A stretch of DNA of 38,817 nt from a virus. Position 1 is the stretch's first letter. Each line of letters opens with the position of its first letter. Below are positions 25,702 to 33,089 of the stretch, in pieces. Below the pieces are notes generated by a model. It was not told the origin of the DNA, made no database searches, and worked only from the letters and a program-made list of their open reading frames with translations. Made by a program: the position numbers and the translations under genes. The stretch is from positions 1-38,817 of the IMG/VR virus record IMGVR_UViG_3300044733_006041; one strand, written 5' to 3'.

Positions 25702-26321
25702 ATTATTTTCTATTGGCAAATAATAAAGATTTATCTGAAATTACTATAAATAAATTAAATTTAAATATAGATAAAGATTGCTTAGTATTATTTAATTTTC
25801 TTTTTCCATTAAAATTTGATAGGATCAAAAACTATCCTAATAAAATATGTATCTCTAGAAGACGACCAGTAAAAGACAGATTAGATAGTAAAATCTTACC
25901 AGGTATAAAAGAATATTATTGTAATATGGGTTTTATGAGAGAAAATCAACATCTATTTAAAGAGATTTATTTTTTAGGATGTCCACATAACATGGGTAAC
26001 AATTTTGAGGACTACAATAATCATATTAATCTTTTTAATTTTGATCAAGAAAAAATCAAATGCATAGACTATAATCCTGCTGAAATGGCAAAAAGATTAA
26101 ATTATCATAGAACAGGTATCAAGTATGAGGTTAGTACAGGAATTATAGTTAATGAATATCTACAAAATATAAAAAAGATAGAAGATAATATTATACTTGT
26201 TGCATTTAATTCTGGACTAACTAATTTTCATGATAAAGAATGGGAAACAGAATATTTCCAACAACAGATAGTAAATAAAAAATGTTATTGTATAGATAGT
26301 TATGGTATCTGTAATATTTGA
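25698..26321 (+). CDS. uncharacterised protein, possibly glycosyltransferase-like
   Basis: 207 aa. No firm family match. NYFLLANNKDL at the start, CISRRRPVKDR near 51-61, VSTGIIVNEYLQNI near 145-158 and ILVAFNSGLTNFHDKEW near 166-182 follow, loosely, the order of elements in sialyltransferase-like (GT29-type) proteins, where an S-T/S-G-x-x block precedes a hydrophobic strand ending in G-F. I treat that as weak. It is ATGA-coupled to the fusion glycosyltransferase, and its last 22 bases overlap the convergent epimerase gene. Confidence 0.5.
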   Translation: MNYFLLANNKDLSEITINKLNLNIDKDCLVLFNFLFPLKFDRIKNYPNKICISRRRPVKDRLDSKILPGIKEYYCNMGFMRENQHLFKEIYFLGCPHNMGNNFEDYNNHINLFNFDQEKIKCIDYNPAEMAKRLNYHRTGIKYEVSTGIIVNEYLQNIKKIEDNIILVAFNSGLTNFHDKEWETEYFQQQIVNKKCYCIDSYGICNI

Positions 26322-26929
26322 TTCTTATAGTAATTATTAATATTTAATATTATACCTAATAAGTATAAACTAAATTCTTTAACATATACACATCCATTAC
26401 TTTGTGATGGTATATTATTGGTATTTTTCCAGTAAAAATTATTATCTCTATATTCGAATCTATTTGTATAGTCGTTGTGTCCGTAGATAGCGCCCGGTCT
26501 AATTATGATAGAATCAATACTTAGTGATAGTACATATTTTTCTAATTCTTTTTTATTGTAACAATACCAGTAGTACGGATCATTTACATCTTGTTTGTTT
26601 AAAACATTATCATCTAGTACACTTTGAGTAGATATTAAAAGATATTTCTTACAGTTAATATACTGTATTGTGTTTTTATACTGTTCAACATTATAACATG
26701 AAAAATCTACCACTATATCAAAAAATTTATTCATAAGATTTGAACAAGACAATCCGTTGTTCCTATTGATATAGATATGTTCTAAATCTTTAAATATTGT
26801 TTTATTGGTTATTCCTCTATTTGCTAGTGATATATTAATATTAGTATTTTGTATGGTTGTTTCCACAAAGTCCCTGCCAACCATTTGTGTTCCACCAAGA
26901 ACTAGAATTTTTAAATTGCTATTATCCAA
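26300..26929 (-). CDS. NAD(P)-dependent epimerase/dehydratase-like, TTG start
   Basis: 209 aa, short for the family. ILVLGGTQMVGRDFVE (8-23) is the dinucleotide loop, LLISTQSVLDD near 96-106 replaces the usual S-S-x-x-V-Y strand, and YCYNKKELEKY offers a Tyr-x3-Lys pair. The substrate-binding half is shortened, so activity is uncertain; CSP41/UDP-sugar epimerase-like proteins are closest in pattern. It starts at a TTG within the DUF1501 stop (TTGGATAA) with AGGAGATATAA just upstream, so TTG use is convincing. Confidence 0.7.
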   Translation of the reverse strand: MDNSNLKILVLGGTQMVGRDFVETTIQNTNINISLANRGITNKTIFKDLEHIYINRNNGLSCSNLMNKFFDIVVDFSCYNVEQYKNTIQYINCKKYLLISTQSVLDDNVLNKQDVNDPYYWYCYNKKELEKYVLSLSIDSIIIRPGAIYGHNDYTNRFEYRDNNFYWKNTNNIPSQSNGCVYVKEFSLYLLGIILNINNYYKNQILQIP

Positions 26930-28196
26930 TTATATCTCCTAAAATTTTACCATTATCAATAATTTTAACAGGTCTATTTCCTGGAGCTATTAGATGTTTA
27001 TTATGATCAATGCCTAATAGATTATATAGTGTGGCGCCCCAGTCCTCTACACTCACCGGATCGTCCTGTGGTTCGCTTGCTGTGTCATTGCTGGAGCCGT
27101 ATACCAGTCCTTTTTTAATTCCGCCCCCTGCCATGACTATAGAAAAAACACGCGGCCAATGATCTCGTCCAGCGGTTGGATTTATTTTTGGAGTACGACC
27201 AAATTCTGTGGCAACACAAACCAGCGTTGAATCTAATAGGCCTTTTTCATCTAGGTCATTTATTAATGCAGAAAAAGCTTTGTCAAAAGATGGCAACTGA
27301 CTACCTATATTTAGTGCTATATTATCGTGGTGGTCCCATCCACCATAAGTTACATTCACGAATCTGACCCCGGCTTCCACTAACCTTCTGCTTAGTAGTA
27401 GTCTCATTCCTGCCGCAGTTTTACCATAAATTTCTTTGGTCTTATCGTCTTCTTTGTTAATATCGAATGCTTGTATAGCCTGAGACGAATTCATAATATC
27501 ATAAGCATTTTGATAAAAAGAATTCATAGAATCCAAAGAGTCGGACTTTTGCCTAACATTGAACTCTTTGTTGACTATTTCTAGCATTGCTTTTCTTTTG
27601 TCAAATCTATTTATAGATATTCCATCTGGTAGTGTTAAATCTCTAACTTTAAAGTTTGGATCTTCTGGATTTCCACCAAGACTAAATGATGAATAACTAT
27701 GACTAAGATATCCAGCACCAGCAAATTCATTAGGTACATTTGGTACTGTTATATATGGAGGTAAATTATTCCTGACTCCTAATTGTTGACTGACTACTGA
27801 TCCTAAACTCGGATACTGAATGGCTGGACTAGGACGATATCCAGTAAACATATTATTAGTTCCACGCTCATGTGCTGTTTCGCTATGAGTCATGGATCTG
27901 ATAATGCTAATTTTGTTCGCTATTTTTGCAGTTTCTGTTAAGTATTGACTAAAAAATATTCCAGGAATACTAGTTGATATACTATTTAAAGGACCCCTAT
28001 AATCAACTGGACTATTCGGTTTTGGATCAAATGTTTCTTGATGAGCATATCCACCCGGTAGATAAATATAAATCACTGACTGTGCTTTTGCTTCCTTCAC
28101 AGAAGGTTCTTCTGCTCTTAATTTTAGGTAGTCTCCAAGATTTAGTCCTAGATATCCTAAAACACCCGTATTTACAAAGCCTCTTCTGTTAAACAT
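26922..28196 (-). CDS. DUF1501 protein with Tat signal
   Basis: 424 aa. It begins MFNRRGFVNTGVLGYLGLNL, a twin-arginine signal, then VIYIYLPGGYAHQETFDPKP, SIIRSMTHSETAHERG and the C-terminal VCVATEFGRTPKINPTAGRDHWP block that defines DUF1501 (an alkaline-phosphatase/sulfatase-superfamily relative). ATG at 28196 has AAAGGATG upstream; ten further in-frame codons precede it but are unlikely to be used. The family is abundant in Planctomycetes, and finding it beside phage genes is unusual. The biochemical activity is not established; the fold suggests hydrolysis of a phosphate or sulfate ester. Confidence 0.88.
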   Translation of the reverse strand: MFNRRGFVNTGVLGYLGLNLGDYLKLRAEEPSVKEAKAQSVIYIYLPGGYAHQETFDPKPNSPVDYRGPLNSISTSIPGIFFSQYLTETAKIANKISIIRSMTHSETAHERGTNNMFTGYRPSPAIQYPSLGSVVSQQLGVRNNLPPYITVPNVPNEFAGAGYLSHSYSSFSLGGNPEDPNFKVRDLTLPDGISINRFDKRKAMLEIVNKEFNVRQKSDSLDSMNSFYQNAYDIMNSSQAIQAFDINKEDDKTKEIYGKTAAGMRLLLSRRLVEAGVRFVNVTYGGWDHHDNIALNIGSQLPSFDKAFSALINDLDEKGLLDSTLVCVATEFGRTPKINPTAGRDHWPRVFSIVMAGGGIKKGLVYGSSNDTASEPQDDPVSVEDWGATLYNLLGIDHNKHLIAPGNRPVKIIDNGKILGDIIG

Positions 28197-28227
28197 AAAA
28201 CATCCTTTTCTGGTTATATTATACACT

Positions 28228-28236
28228 ATTATAGCA
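28228..28236 (-). promoter_or_regulatory. extended -10 promoter candidate for DUF1501
   Basis: On the minus strand TGCTATAAT is an ideal TGn-TATAAT element, and a second TATAAT lies at 28218-28223. Start near 28221 or 28211, upstream of the AAAGGATG ribosome site. It sits immediately after the hairpin that probably ends ruvB transcription, so DUF1501 seems to have its own promoter. Confidence 0.55.
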
Positions 28237-28261
28237 AAATAGGTGGGACAAGCCCACCTAT
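28236..28261 (-). terminator. rho-independent terminator after the ruvB-like gene
   Basis: A perfect 9-bp stem, ATAGGTGGG (28239-28247) and CCCACCTAT (28253-28261), with a 5-nt loop. On the minus strand the stem runs into TTTT. It lies 37 nt past the ruvB stop and before the DUF1501 promoter, as expected for a terminator, although the T-run is short. Confidence 0.65.
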
Positions 28262-28298
28262 CTTGATTTAAATTGATTATCTAATTTAGATACTATTA

Positions 28299-29198
28299 TT
28301 AGTTAGTATAGTTTCCTATCACTCTGCCCTTTTGGGTTCGTGATATAAACTTTTTTCTAACCAAATATGGCTCTATGCTATTTTCAATAGTTTCTACAGC
28401 AATACCAGTAAGAGAAGATATTGCTTTTAAGCCTAATGGATTACCTTTATTGCTTAGTAGTAGATTCAAATACATTCTATCATAAGCATCCAATCCGTCT
28501 TTATCGATACCTTGAATACTAAAAATCTCATCTATAGATTCTGTAGAATTTGGATGACAGGTCTTGTAATTTTTATACCATTGTAATCTAGAGTTTAGAA
28601 TTCTAGGAGTTCCTTTGCTTCTTTTAGCGATCTCAACAAGATCAGTCTCATCAATAGAAATAGAGAGTTTATCACAGTTCGATCTTGCTAGTTTAGCTAA
28701 ATCAGTATCGTTATAAAAACTAAGATGTTCTTTGATACTGAATCTATCATAAAATGGTTGACTTAAACTACCACCGCTAGTTGTTGCTCCTACCAAAGTA
28801 AAAGCTGGAAGATCAATAGTTTCTGGTTTTTTCTCTAGAGTAATAGTTAATACAAAGTCTTCCATAACAGGATACAAAAATTCTTCAACAAGTTTTGGTA
28901 GCCTGTGAATTTCGTCGATAAATAGAACTGATCGTGGTGCAATTCCCATAAGATATGGAATAATATTTTTAACACTTCTGAGATTTGCCGCGTTGGTTGT
29001 GTACAGATTCACGTTCAATTCGTTGGCGATAGCACTCGCTATGGTAGTTTTGCCAAGGCCCGGTGGCCCATCTATTAAAGTATGTGGCATCACGGTTGAT
29101 GTTTTTAAACAGCCCGTCACGCTGACTTTTAGCCTGTTAATCACATCGTCTTGCCCAAGAATTTCGCTAAATTTAGTTGGCCTTATACCTTTAGACAT
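28299..29198 (-). CDS. ruvB: RuvB-like Holliday-junction branch-migration helicase
   Basis: 299 aa AAA+ ATPase with RuvB layout: Walker A GPPGLGKT (44-51), Walker B LFIDEIH (92-98), sensor 1 GATT (137-140), a likely arginine finger in PFYDRF (R152), sensor 2 SKGTPR (R199), and a C-terminal winged helix with LKAISSLTGI then ENSIEPYLVRKKFISRTQKGR. This last block is diagnostic of RuvB. It lacks about 30 residues of the bacterial N-terminus. It is coupled by an 8-nt overlap to a zinc-ribbon gene with a RuvA-domain-III-like end. Probably drives branch migration in phage recombination or replication. Confidence 0.9.
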   Translation of the reverse strand: MSKGIRPTKFSEILGQDDVINRLKVSVTGCLKTSTVMPHTLIDGPPGLGKTTIASAIANELNVNLYTTNAANLRSVKNIIPYLMGIAPRSVLFIDEIHRLPKLVEEFLYPVMEDFVLTITLEKKPETIDLPAFTLVGATTSGGSLSQPFYDRFSIKEHLSFYNDTDLAKLARSNCDKLSISIDETDLVEIAKRSKGTPRILNSRLQWYKNYKTCHPNSTESIDEIFSIQGIDKDGLDAYDRMYLNLLLSNKGNPLGLKAISSLTGIAVETIENSIEPYLVRKKFISRTQKGRVIGNYTN

Positions 29199-29616
29199 TT
29201 TTTATCTCCAATGATTTTAATGATAACTCAATAAGTTGTACGGCATTATCGGTTTGATTAATTAGATACGTTTTAGTTAGTATGTCTTTAGCCTCTTGGT
29301 TTTCAAAGCCATACTGAACCAGTATTTTAACACATTTGTTTAACAAGTCAACCGGAATTCTTAATTCAGATTTATTGTGTTCTATTGCATCCTCGTTTGC
29401 GTTAGGCTTTTGCTTTACTTTAGATTTATCACTATATTTGATTTTTATGTTGTCTATTGTTTTTGGCCTAAACACTGTTCCACAATCACAAACAATCTTG
29501 AAATTTTTGGTCTTGACTTCTCGTAAAAATAACCAATGATTAGCACCACAATTTTCAGACGGACATCTATATAGAAAAGAAGCATCAACCTCAATCGGTT
29601 TCAGGTGTTTCATCAT
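29191..29616 (-). CDS. zinc-ribbon protein with RuvA domain III-like C-terminus
   Basis: 141 aa. An N-terminal zinc ribbon uses Cys18, Cys23, Cys43 and Cys45 (YRCPSENCGANHW and IVCDCGTVF). A charged linker (about 55-85) leads to residues 91-137, which align by eye with the C-terminal RuvA domain that contacts RuvB: the phage LVQYGFENQEAKDIL corresponds to the RuvA pattern L-V-x-L-G-Y-x-x-Q-E-A. DNA-binding domains I and II of RuvA are absent. Its stop overlaps the ruvB ATG (ATGTCTAA). Likely a RuvB loader or regulator; this is inference. Confidence 0.6.
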   Translation of the reverse strand: MMKHLKPIEVDASFLYRCPSENCGANHWLFLREVKTKNFKIVCDCGTVFRPKTIDNIKIKYSDKSKVKQKPNANEDAIEHNKSELRIPVDLLNKCVKILVQYGFENQEAKDILTKTYLINQTDNAVQLIELSLKSLEIKNV

Positions 29617-30007
29617 CTTTTATCCAGAAAACAAAATCATTGATTTGTTCATCATAAGCGGACTCTATCATGCCCTTACTTGCTAATGATGATAGCATAT
29701 TACTAACTAGTCGTCCATTCATTTCTTCTATAATTTGTGAAAATATTTTTTCATCAATTAAGTATCTTGACTCATTTGTGATTTTATGTTTTTGTTCTTT
29801 AGCCAGACTCTTAACTATGACCAGAGATTCTTGCTGAGTTAAAATTTGATCCATTTCGTTAATGTCCTCCTGACTAATTTCTGTAATAAGTTTTGTAAAC
29901 TCGTCAGGATCATCTCCTATGCTTTTATCAAAACCATTGAATACTAGTTTTCTTGCTGACTTTGTAAACTCTTCTAAATCATCTATAATATAGTTTTGTT
30001 TACCCAT
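29591..30007 (-). CDS. conserved phage protein (138 aa)
   Basis: Acidic, mostly helical protein. YIIDDLEEFTKSARKLVF starts the first helix; LVSNMLSSLASKGMIESAYDEQINDFVFW near 99-127 looks like a winged-helix or small helical domain conserved among large phages in my memory. No function known to me. ATG follows a good GGAG site. The 3' end overlaps the zinc-ribbon gene by 26 nt, so the three genes from here to ruvB are probably one translational unit. Confidence 0.65.
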   Translation of the reverse strand: MGKQNYIIDDLEEFTKSARKLVFNGFDKSIGDDPDEFTKLITEISQEDINEMDQILTQQESLVIVKSLAKEQKHKITNESRYLIDEKIFSQIIEEMNGRLVSNMLSSLASKGMIESAYDEQINDFVFWIKDDETPETD

Positions 30008-30021
30008 ATCTTTCTCCGTAT

Positions 30022-30207
30022 TTATTTAAGTTCAAGTGTAACTGAAAAAATTGGCTTGTATATTTTTGTGGTAAAGTTTGATTCCTCTACAACTTTGATA
30101 CAAATATCTTCTAGAAAATTCAGCCTAGTTTCTATCTCTTTAATAGCATCTGTTCTAGAAAATCTGACTACTCTATCTGAGGATTGAAAATATAAGATAT
30201 ATTTCAT
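30022..30207 (-). CDS. small hypothetical protein (61 aa)
   Basis: MKYILYFQSSDRVVRFSRTD followed by a helix (AIKEIETRLNFLEDICI) and two strands (TTKIYKPIFSVTLELK), a beta-alpha-beta pattern. No family recognised. It sits 1 nt after the upstream stop and 14 nt before the next gene. Its real status rests on strand, spacing and balanced composition. Confidence 0.5.
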   Translation of the reverse strand: MKYILYFQSSDRVVRFSRTDAIKEIETRLNFLEDICIKVVEESNFTTKIYKPIFSVTLELK

Positions 30208-30208
30208 A

Positions 30209-30604
30209 TTAATTTAGGATATCAAATAATCCTTTGTAGTAATGTGGTTGTAATACAAAATGAACAGCATGACTTTGAATGTGGTTTAAGTACTCTCTGG
30301 CTAATCCAGCGTTAGCAAAGTACTCTTTTTTCCATATGGGTTGTTTCTGATAGTTAATCCCCAAATACTGGAAGTTTTTAGGCTTCTCAGTATTGGAGAA
30401 ATAACTATTCACAGGAAACGACTTTTTGGGAAAATTAACATACCACACATTTGATGATCCTTCGACTATATCATTTAGAGCATCATATAGCATTTTACCC
30501 CAAGCATCCCAAGCGGCTGGATCAAACTTGAAATAGTGCTTATATTTGTCTTGAGCATCGTCATAATCATGCTCATCGTTATAGTTGTCATCGTCTTGGT
30601 GCAT
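30209..30604 (-). CDS. hypothetical protein (131 aa)
   Basis: Starts with an acidic, disordered stretch (DDDNYNDEHDYDDAQDKY) followed by an aromatic-rich domain with WDAWGKMLYDALNDIV, NVWYVNFPKKSF and HAVHFVLQPHYYKGLF. No known family recognised. It lies between two small genes in the core phage block, with an AGG-containing leader. Possibly a structural or nucleic-acid-associated protein, but I cannot support either. Confidence 0.55.
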   Translation of the reverse strand: MHQDDDNYNDEHDYDDAQDKYKHYFKFDPAAWDAWGKMLYDALNDIVEGSSNVWYVNFPKKSFPVNSYFSNTEKPKNFQYLGINYQKQPIWKKEYFANAGLAREYLNHIQSHAVHFVLQPHYYKGLFDILN

Positions 30605-30609
30605 ACTAC

Positions 30610-30867
30610 TTACCTATAACTATATCTATTTTGATTGGCTGCATTTTTACGATTGCGTCCTCTACGACCCTTAAATCCTAGTCTCTTTATAATATTATTA
30701 ATCGTTTGACGAGTTAGATAATATCTATTACCATAAAACGAGTGGTCTACAAAATAATAGTAAAGTCCTACCGAAGATCCTGACTCATTCATCAATTCAA
30801 TAAATTTTTTCTTGGCTTCTTCATCAGTCAATAAAAGCTTTAGCAGAGGATTAATGTGTCTACCCAT
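30610..30867 (-). CDS. small basic helix-turn-helix-like protein
   Basis: 85 aa from the ATG at 30867, which follows AAGGAGAAAACAA; an earlier in-frame start would lack such a site. The core YYLTRQTINNIIKRLGFKGRR near 51-71 reads like a helix-turn-helix recognition pair, and the C-terminus GRRGRNRKNAANQNRYSYR is strongly basic. Likely binds DNA or RNA, perhaps as a regulator of the operon; no family name can be given. Confidence 0.55.
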   Translation of the reverse strand: MGRHINPLLKLLLTDEEAKKKFIELMNESGSSVGLYYYFVDHSFYGNRYYLTRQTINNIIKRLGFKGRRGRNRKNAANQNRYSYR

Positions 30868-30904
30868 TTGTTTTCTCCTTGTTTTATTATAAGGTTGTGT
30901 CAAA

Positions 30905-30926
30905 GGGTATAGAGTCTCCTATACCC
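30905..30926 (-). terminator. hairpin after the primase-like gene, possible terminator
   Basis: Perfect 8-bp stem GGGTATAG (30905-30912) and CTATACCC (30919-30926) with a 6-nt loop, about 15 nt downstream of the primase-like stop. On the minus strand it is followed only by TTTG, so termination may be partial or the hairpin may process or protect the mRNA. Confidence 0.45.
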
Positions 30927-30940
30927 CTGACACTAAACCC

Positions 30941-32089
30941 TCATCCGATACAAAACTTATCACTAAGTTGATTGGCCAAATCTTTTGCCGCACTACTAAG
31001 GAAACGATTATTACTAAAGTAGAGAGGCGTTGAGACTTGATTAAGGAACTCTACAACGGTCTTTAAAAGTTTGGTCTGCTGACCATCAAGGTTTATATCC
31101 TCGTCGGCAGACTCGCCCATAAGACTTGTAAGAGCGTCTGTCTCTTCGTCAAGATCGCCATCAATATCGCCATCAAGATCGCCATAACTTGGAGTAATCG
31201 ACACAGGATCTCCATACACACGTTCTGCTATAGCATATTTATCCAATCCTTTTGGACCCACGTTCTGTAACTCATTAAGAATTTTTGAAGCAACATCCAC
31301 TGTCACCGGAATGCCGGTCATATCAGACTGCTTATATGCTTTGGCATAACCCTTATACCATTCGTCACTGCATTTCTCAGGAATTATCTGTAGAGTAGCG
31401 GGTTGACCAGTAAGAGCAGACTTTAGATCGGCAACATTAATTGGTTGACCAGTGCTACCGGGAAGTAGACTTGTAAAATATGGAGCCTTCTTTTCCCATT
31501 CCTTACGCCACCAAGTATAAGGTACACGATAAATCTGATTGGGCTTAATCGCTCTTGGATCGCCATCAAAATAGTTGACCAACTTCTTTTGAAGACCATT
31601 CCAGAAAGTTTTGTTACTTCCAACAATTTTACGACTAGCATCATCAAAAATCCAGTAACACTGATAGCCATTACGAGTATCAACTACCCAACTAGGCTTA
31701 ACAGGAAACCCATTAATCTTTTTGAGGAATTGCTTTTTCTTATTCATAACAACGCTGGGCTTAAAATACTTTCCATCGCTATCACGACCAGCATCCATAT
31801 CGCAAAAGCAACAAGTAAACTGCTTGATAGCATACATTTTGCGACCACCGTTTACATAGAAGTAAACATCAGAATGATTATTTACATTTGCTTGCAAAGC
31901 ATCGTCAATATCATTCGTATGATTCATACTACTAATCTTCTTACGAGGATTCCCATTATAAACAAAGATATGATTTTGCCTAAAAGATTCTAGAAACTTT
32001 GCCCTACTACCACCTGGGGCAGAATGACCGCCAGCATTAACGCTGCAACTTTTATCAAACGGATTAAACCCAAGATTATCACTAAACAT
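30941..32089 (-). CDS. primase-polymerase-like (AEP superfamily) protein
   Basis: 382 aa from the ATG at 32089 (AAGGA upstream), or 414 aa from an ATG at 32185 that lies inside a tRNA-like sequence. In the longer numbering FCDMDAGRD near 128-134 is the AEP metal motif (D-x-D), TRNGYQCYWIF near 170-180 matches the S/T-G-x-G-Y-x-x-Y-W strand, and GDPRAIKPNQIYRVP near 208-222 carries the third motif of RepB/PrimPol-type primases. The C-terminal third is acidic with a G-D-L-D repeat. Probably primes phage DNA replication; no helicase domain is fused. Confidence 0.7.
   Translation of the reverse strand: MFSDNLGFNPFDKSCSVNAGGHSAPGGSRAKFLESFRQNHIFVYNGNPRKKISSMNHTNDIDDALQANVNNHSDVYFYVNGGRKMYAIKQFTCCFCDMDAGRDSDGKYFKPSVVMNKKKQFLKKINGFPVKPSWVVDTRNGYQCYWIFDDASRKIVGSNKTFWNGLQKKLVNYFDGDPRAIKPNQIYRVPYTWWRKEWEKKAPYFTSLLPGSTGQPINVADLKSALTGQPATLQIIPEKCSDEWYKGYAKAYKQSDMTGIPVTVDVASKILNELQNVGPKGLDKYAIAERVYGDPVSITPSYGDLDGDIDGDLDEETDALTSLMGESADEDINLDGQQTKLLKTVVEFLNQVSTPLYFSNNRFLSSAAKDLANQLSDKFCIG
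31148..31183. repeat. three tandem 12-bp units in the primase-like gene
   Basis: Units GTCAAGATCGCC, ATCAATATCGCC and ATCAAGATCGCC follow one another exactly. On the coding strand they give the peptide G-D-L-D-G-D-I-D-G-D-L-D, an acidic linker that slippage could lengthen or shorten in frame. Confidence 0.8.
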
Positions 32090-32158
32090 ATTTGTTATGT
32101 TCCTTACTGTCCTATAAACTATGTTGGGATAAGCACCACACCTATCATAATCAACAAA

Positions 32159-32204
32159 AGAGTGTTGGCGGGATCGAACCGCCATAGCCCAAATTGCTCA
32201 CTCC
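32159..32204 (-). other. tRNA-like element without an anticodon arm
   Basis: Minus-strand reading: a 6-bp terminal stem GGAGTG/CACTCT (one G-U), a 3-bp arm AGC-(7 nt)-GCT resembling a short D-arm, and a perfect T-arm GGCGG-TTCGATC-CCGCC with a consensus T-loop. The anticodon arm and variable loop are missing, so it cannot decode. It lies between rIIB and the primase-like gene and covers the upstream candidate ATG at 32185. It may be a decayed tRNA, an attachment-site remnant or a regulatory mimic. Confidence 0.5.
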
Positions 32205-32211
32205 ATTTTTA

Positions 32212-33063
32212 TCAAACATAATCCTGATCAGGATCATAGTCTTCATCTTCATCTTCATACTGATTCCAGTAATCATCATCATACTCGTCATACAACTGCT
32301 CTTCATCGTCATCATAAGAGTCTTCACTAAATTCAGCTTTGTAAAGAGGCTTTAGTAGTTCGCCTTGATATTCACCAACAACTTCATATCTACAAGTACG
32401 AAGTTTCTCATGATTACAATCACTAGGAATGCTGACTACATCCTTTGGATTGATCTTAACAATCATAATATGATCGCCACTATCAGCACTACCATAATTA
32501 GCCACATAGTTTAAAGCACCAGCATGAAGTCCCTGAGAGCAACCAACACTACGATTATCGTCAACCTTAGCCCTATTCATTTGGCAGACTTGTCCAACAT
32601 GATTGTCAAATGTACCAGCATACTTATCCATATAATCGCTACGAACAGCCTTGTATGCTAGAAAATGACCATCCTCAGTAATTGGCAGATGCTCATGCTC
32701 CAAGAAATCATACAGTTCCTTTTGACTCTGCATACTAGGATTCTCCATAAGATTATTCAAGAAGTTTACAAGAGGCTGAAACGGTAGTCCCTTACTCATA
32801 AACTCTAGAATACGCTTACTAATACTGCCATGAACTTCTTCACCATCAAACAGCACCTTGCCGTGCTTGACCTCAACCAGACCATCACTAAATGATGATA
32901 CTGCCTTTTCAATATCCACCAAATCTAGCAACTCATCATTAGTTGCTGTTGGTAGAGCCTCAAGAATCAACTTGTAATTAATATGATCAGGAATAACTTG
33001 ATAAGCCTTATTATTCAAGATCAGCGTTAAATTACCATCAACCCACATAAACGGAACGCTCAT
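32212..33063 (-). CDS. rIIB: rIIB-like protein
   Basis: 283 aa. LVNFLNNLMENPSMQSQKELYDFLEH near 99-124, LPITEDGHFLAYKAV near 126-140 and NRSVGCSQGLHAGALNYV near 171-188 follow the conserved core of phage rIIB-like proteins. The last 35 residues are almost all Asp, Glu and Tyr and look disordered. It follows rIIA directly, as in T4, where rIIA and rIIB affect exclusion by a lambda prophage. The exact biochemical role is unknown. The leader has CACAGGAAA and GAGGAG before the ATG. Confidence 0.82.
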   Translation of the reverse strand: MSVPFMWVDGNLTLILNNKAYQVIPDHINYKLILEALPTATNDELLDLVDIEKAVSSFSDGLVEVKHGKVLFDGEEVHGSISKRILEFMSKGLPFQPLVNFLNNLMENPSMQSQKELYDFLEHEHLPITEDGHFLAYKAVRSDYMDKYAGTFDNHVGQVCQMNRAKVDDNRSVGCSQGLHAGALNYVANYGSADSGDHIMIVKINPKDVVSIPSDCNHEKLRTCRYEVVGEYQGELLKPLYKAEFSEDSYDDDEEQLYDEYDDDYWNQYEDEDEDYDPDQDYV

Positions 33064-33086
33064 TTTAGTTCTCCTCTTTTCCTGTG
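33064..33086 (-). promoter_or_regulatory. rIIB leader with CACAGGAAA and GGAG elements
   Basis: Minus-strand CACAGGAAA (33078-33086), then AGAGGAGAACTAAA and ATG. The rIIA leader has the same CACAGGAAA block, 3-nt gap, GGAGA and ACT-A-A-A run. It probably sets ribosome binding and could be a shared translational control site. Confidence 0.5.
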
Positions 33087-33089
33087 AAA

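Noticed and set aside
31589-31993. Plus-strand 134-aa open frame
   Set aside because: It is antisense to the primase-like gene, which has clear motifs; no signals support the opposite strand.
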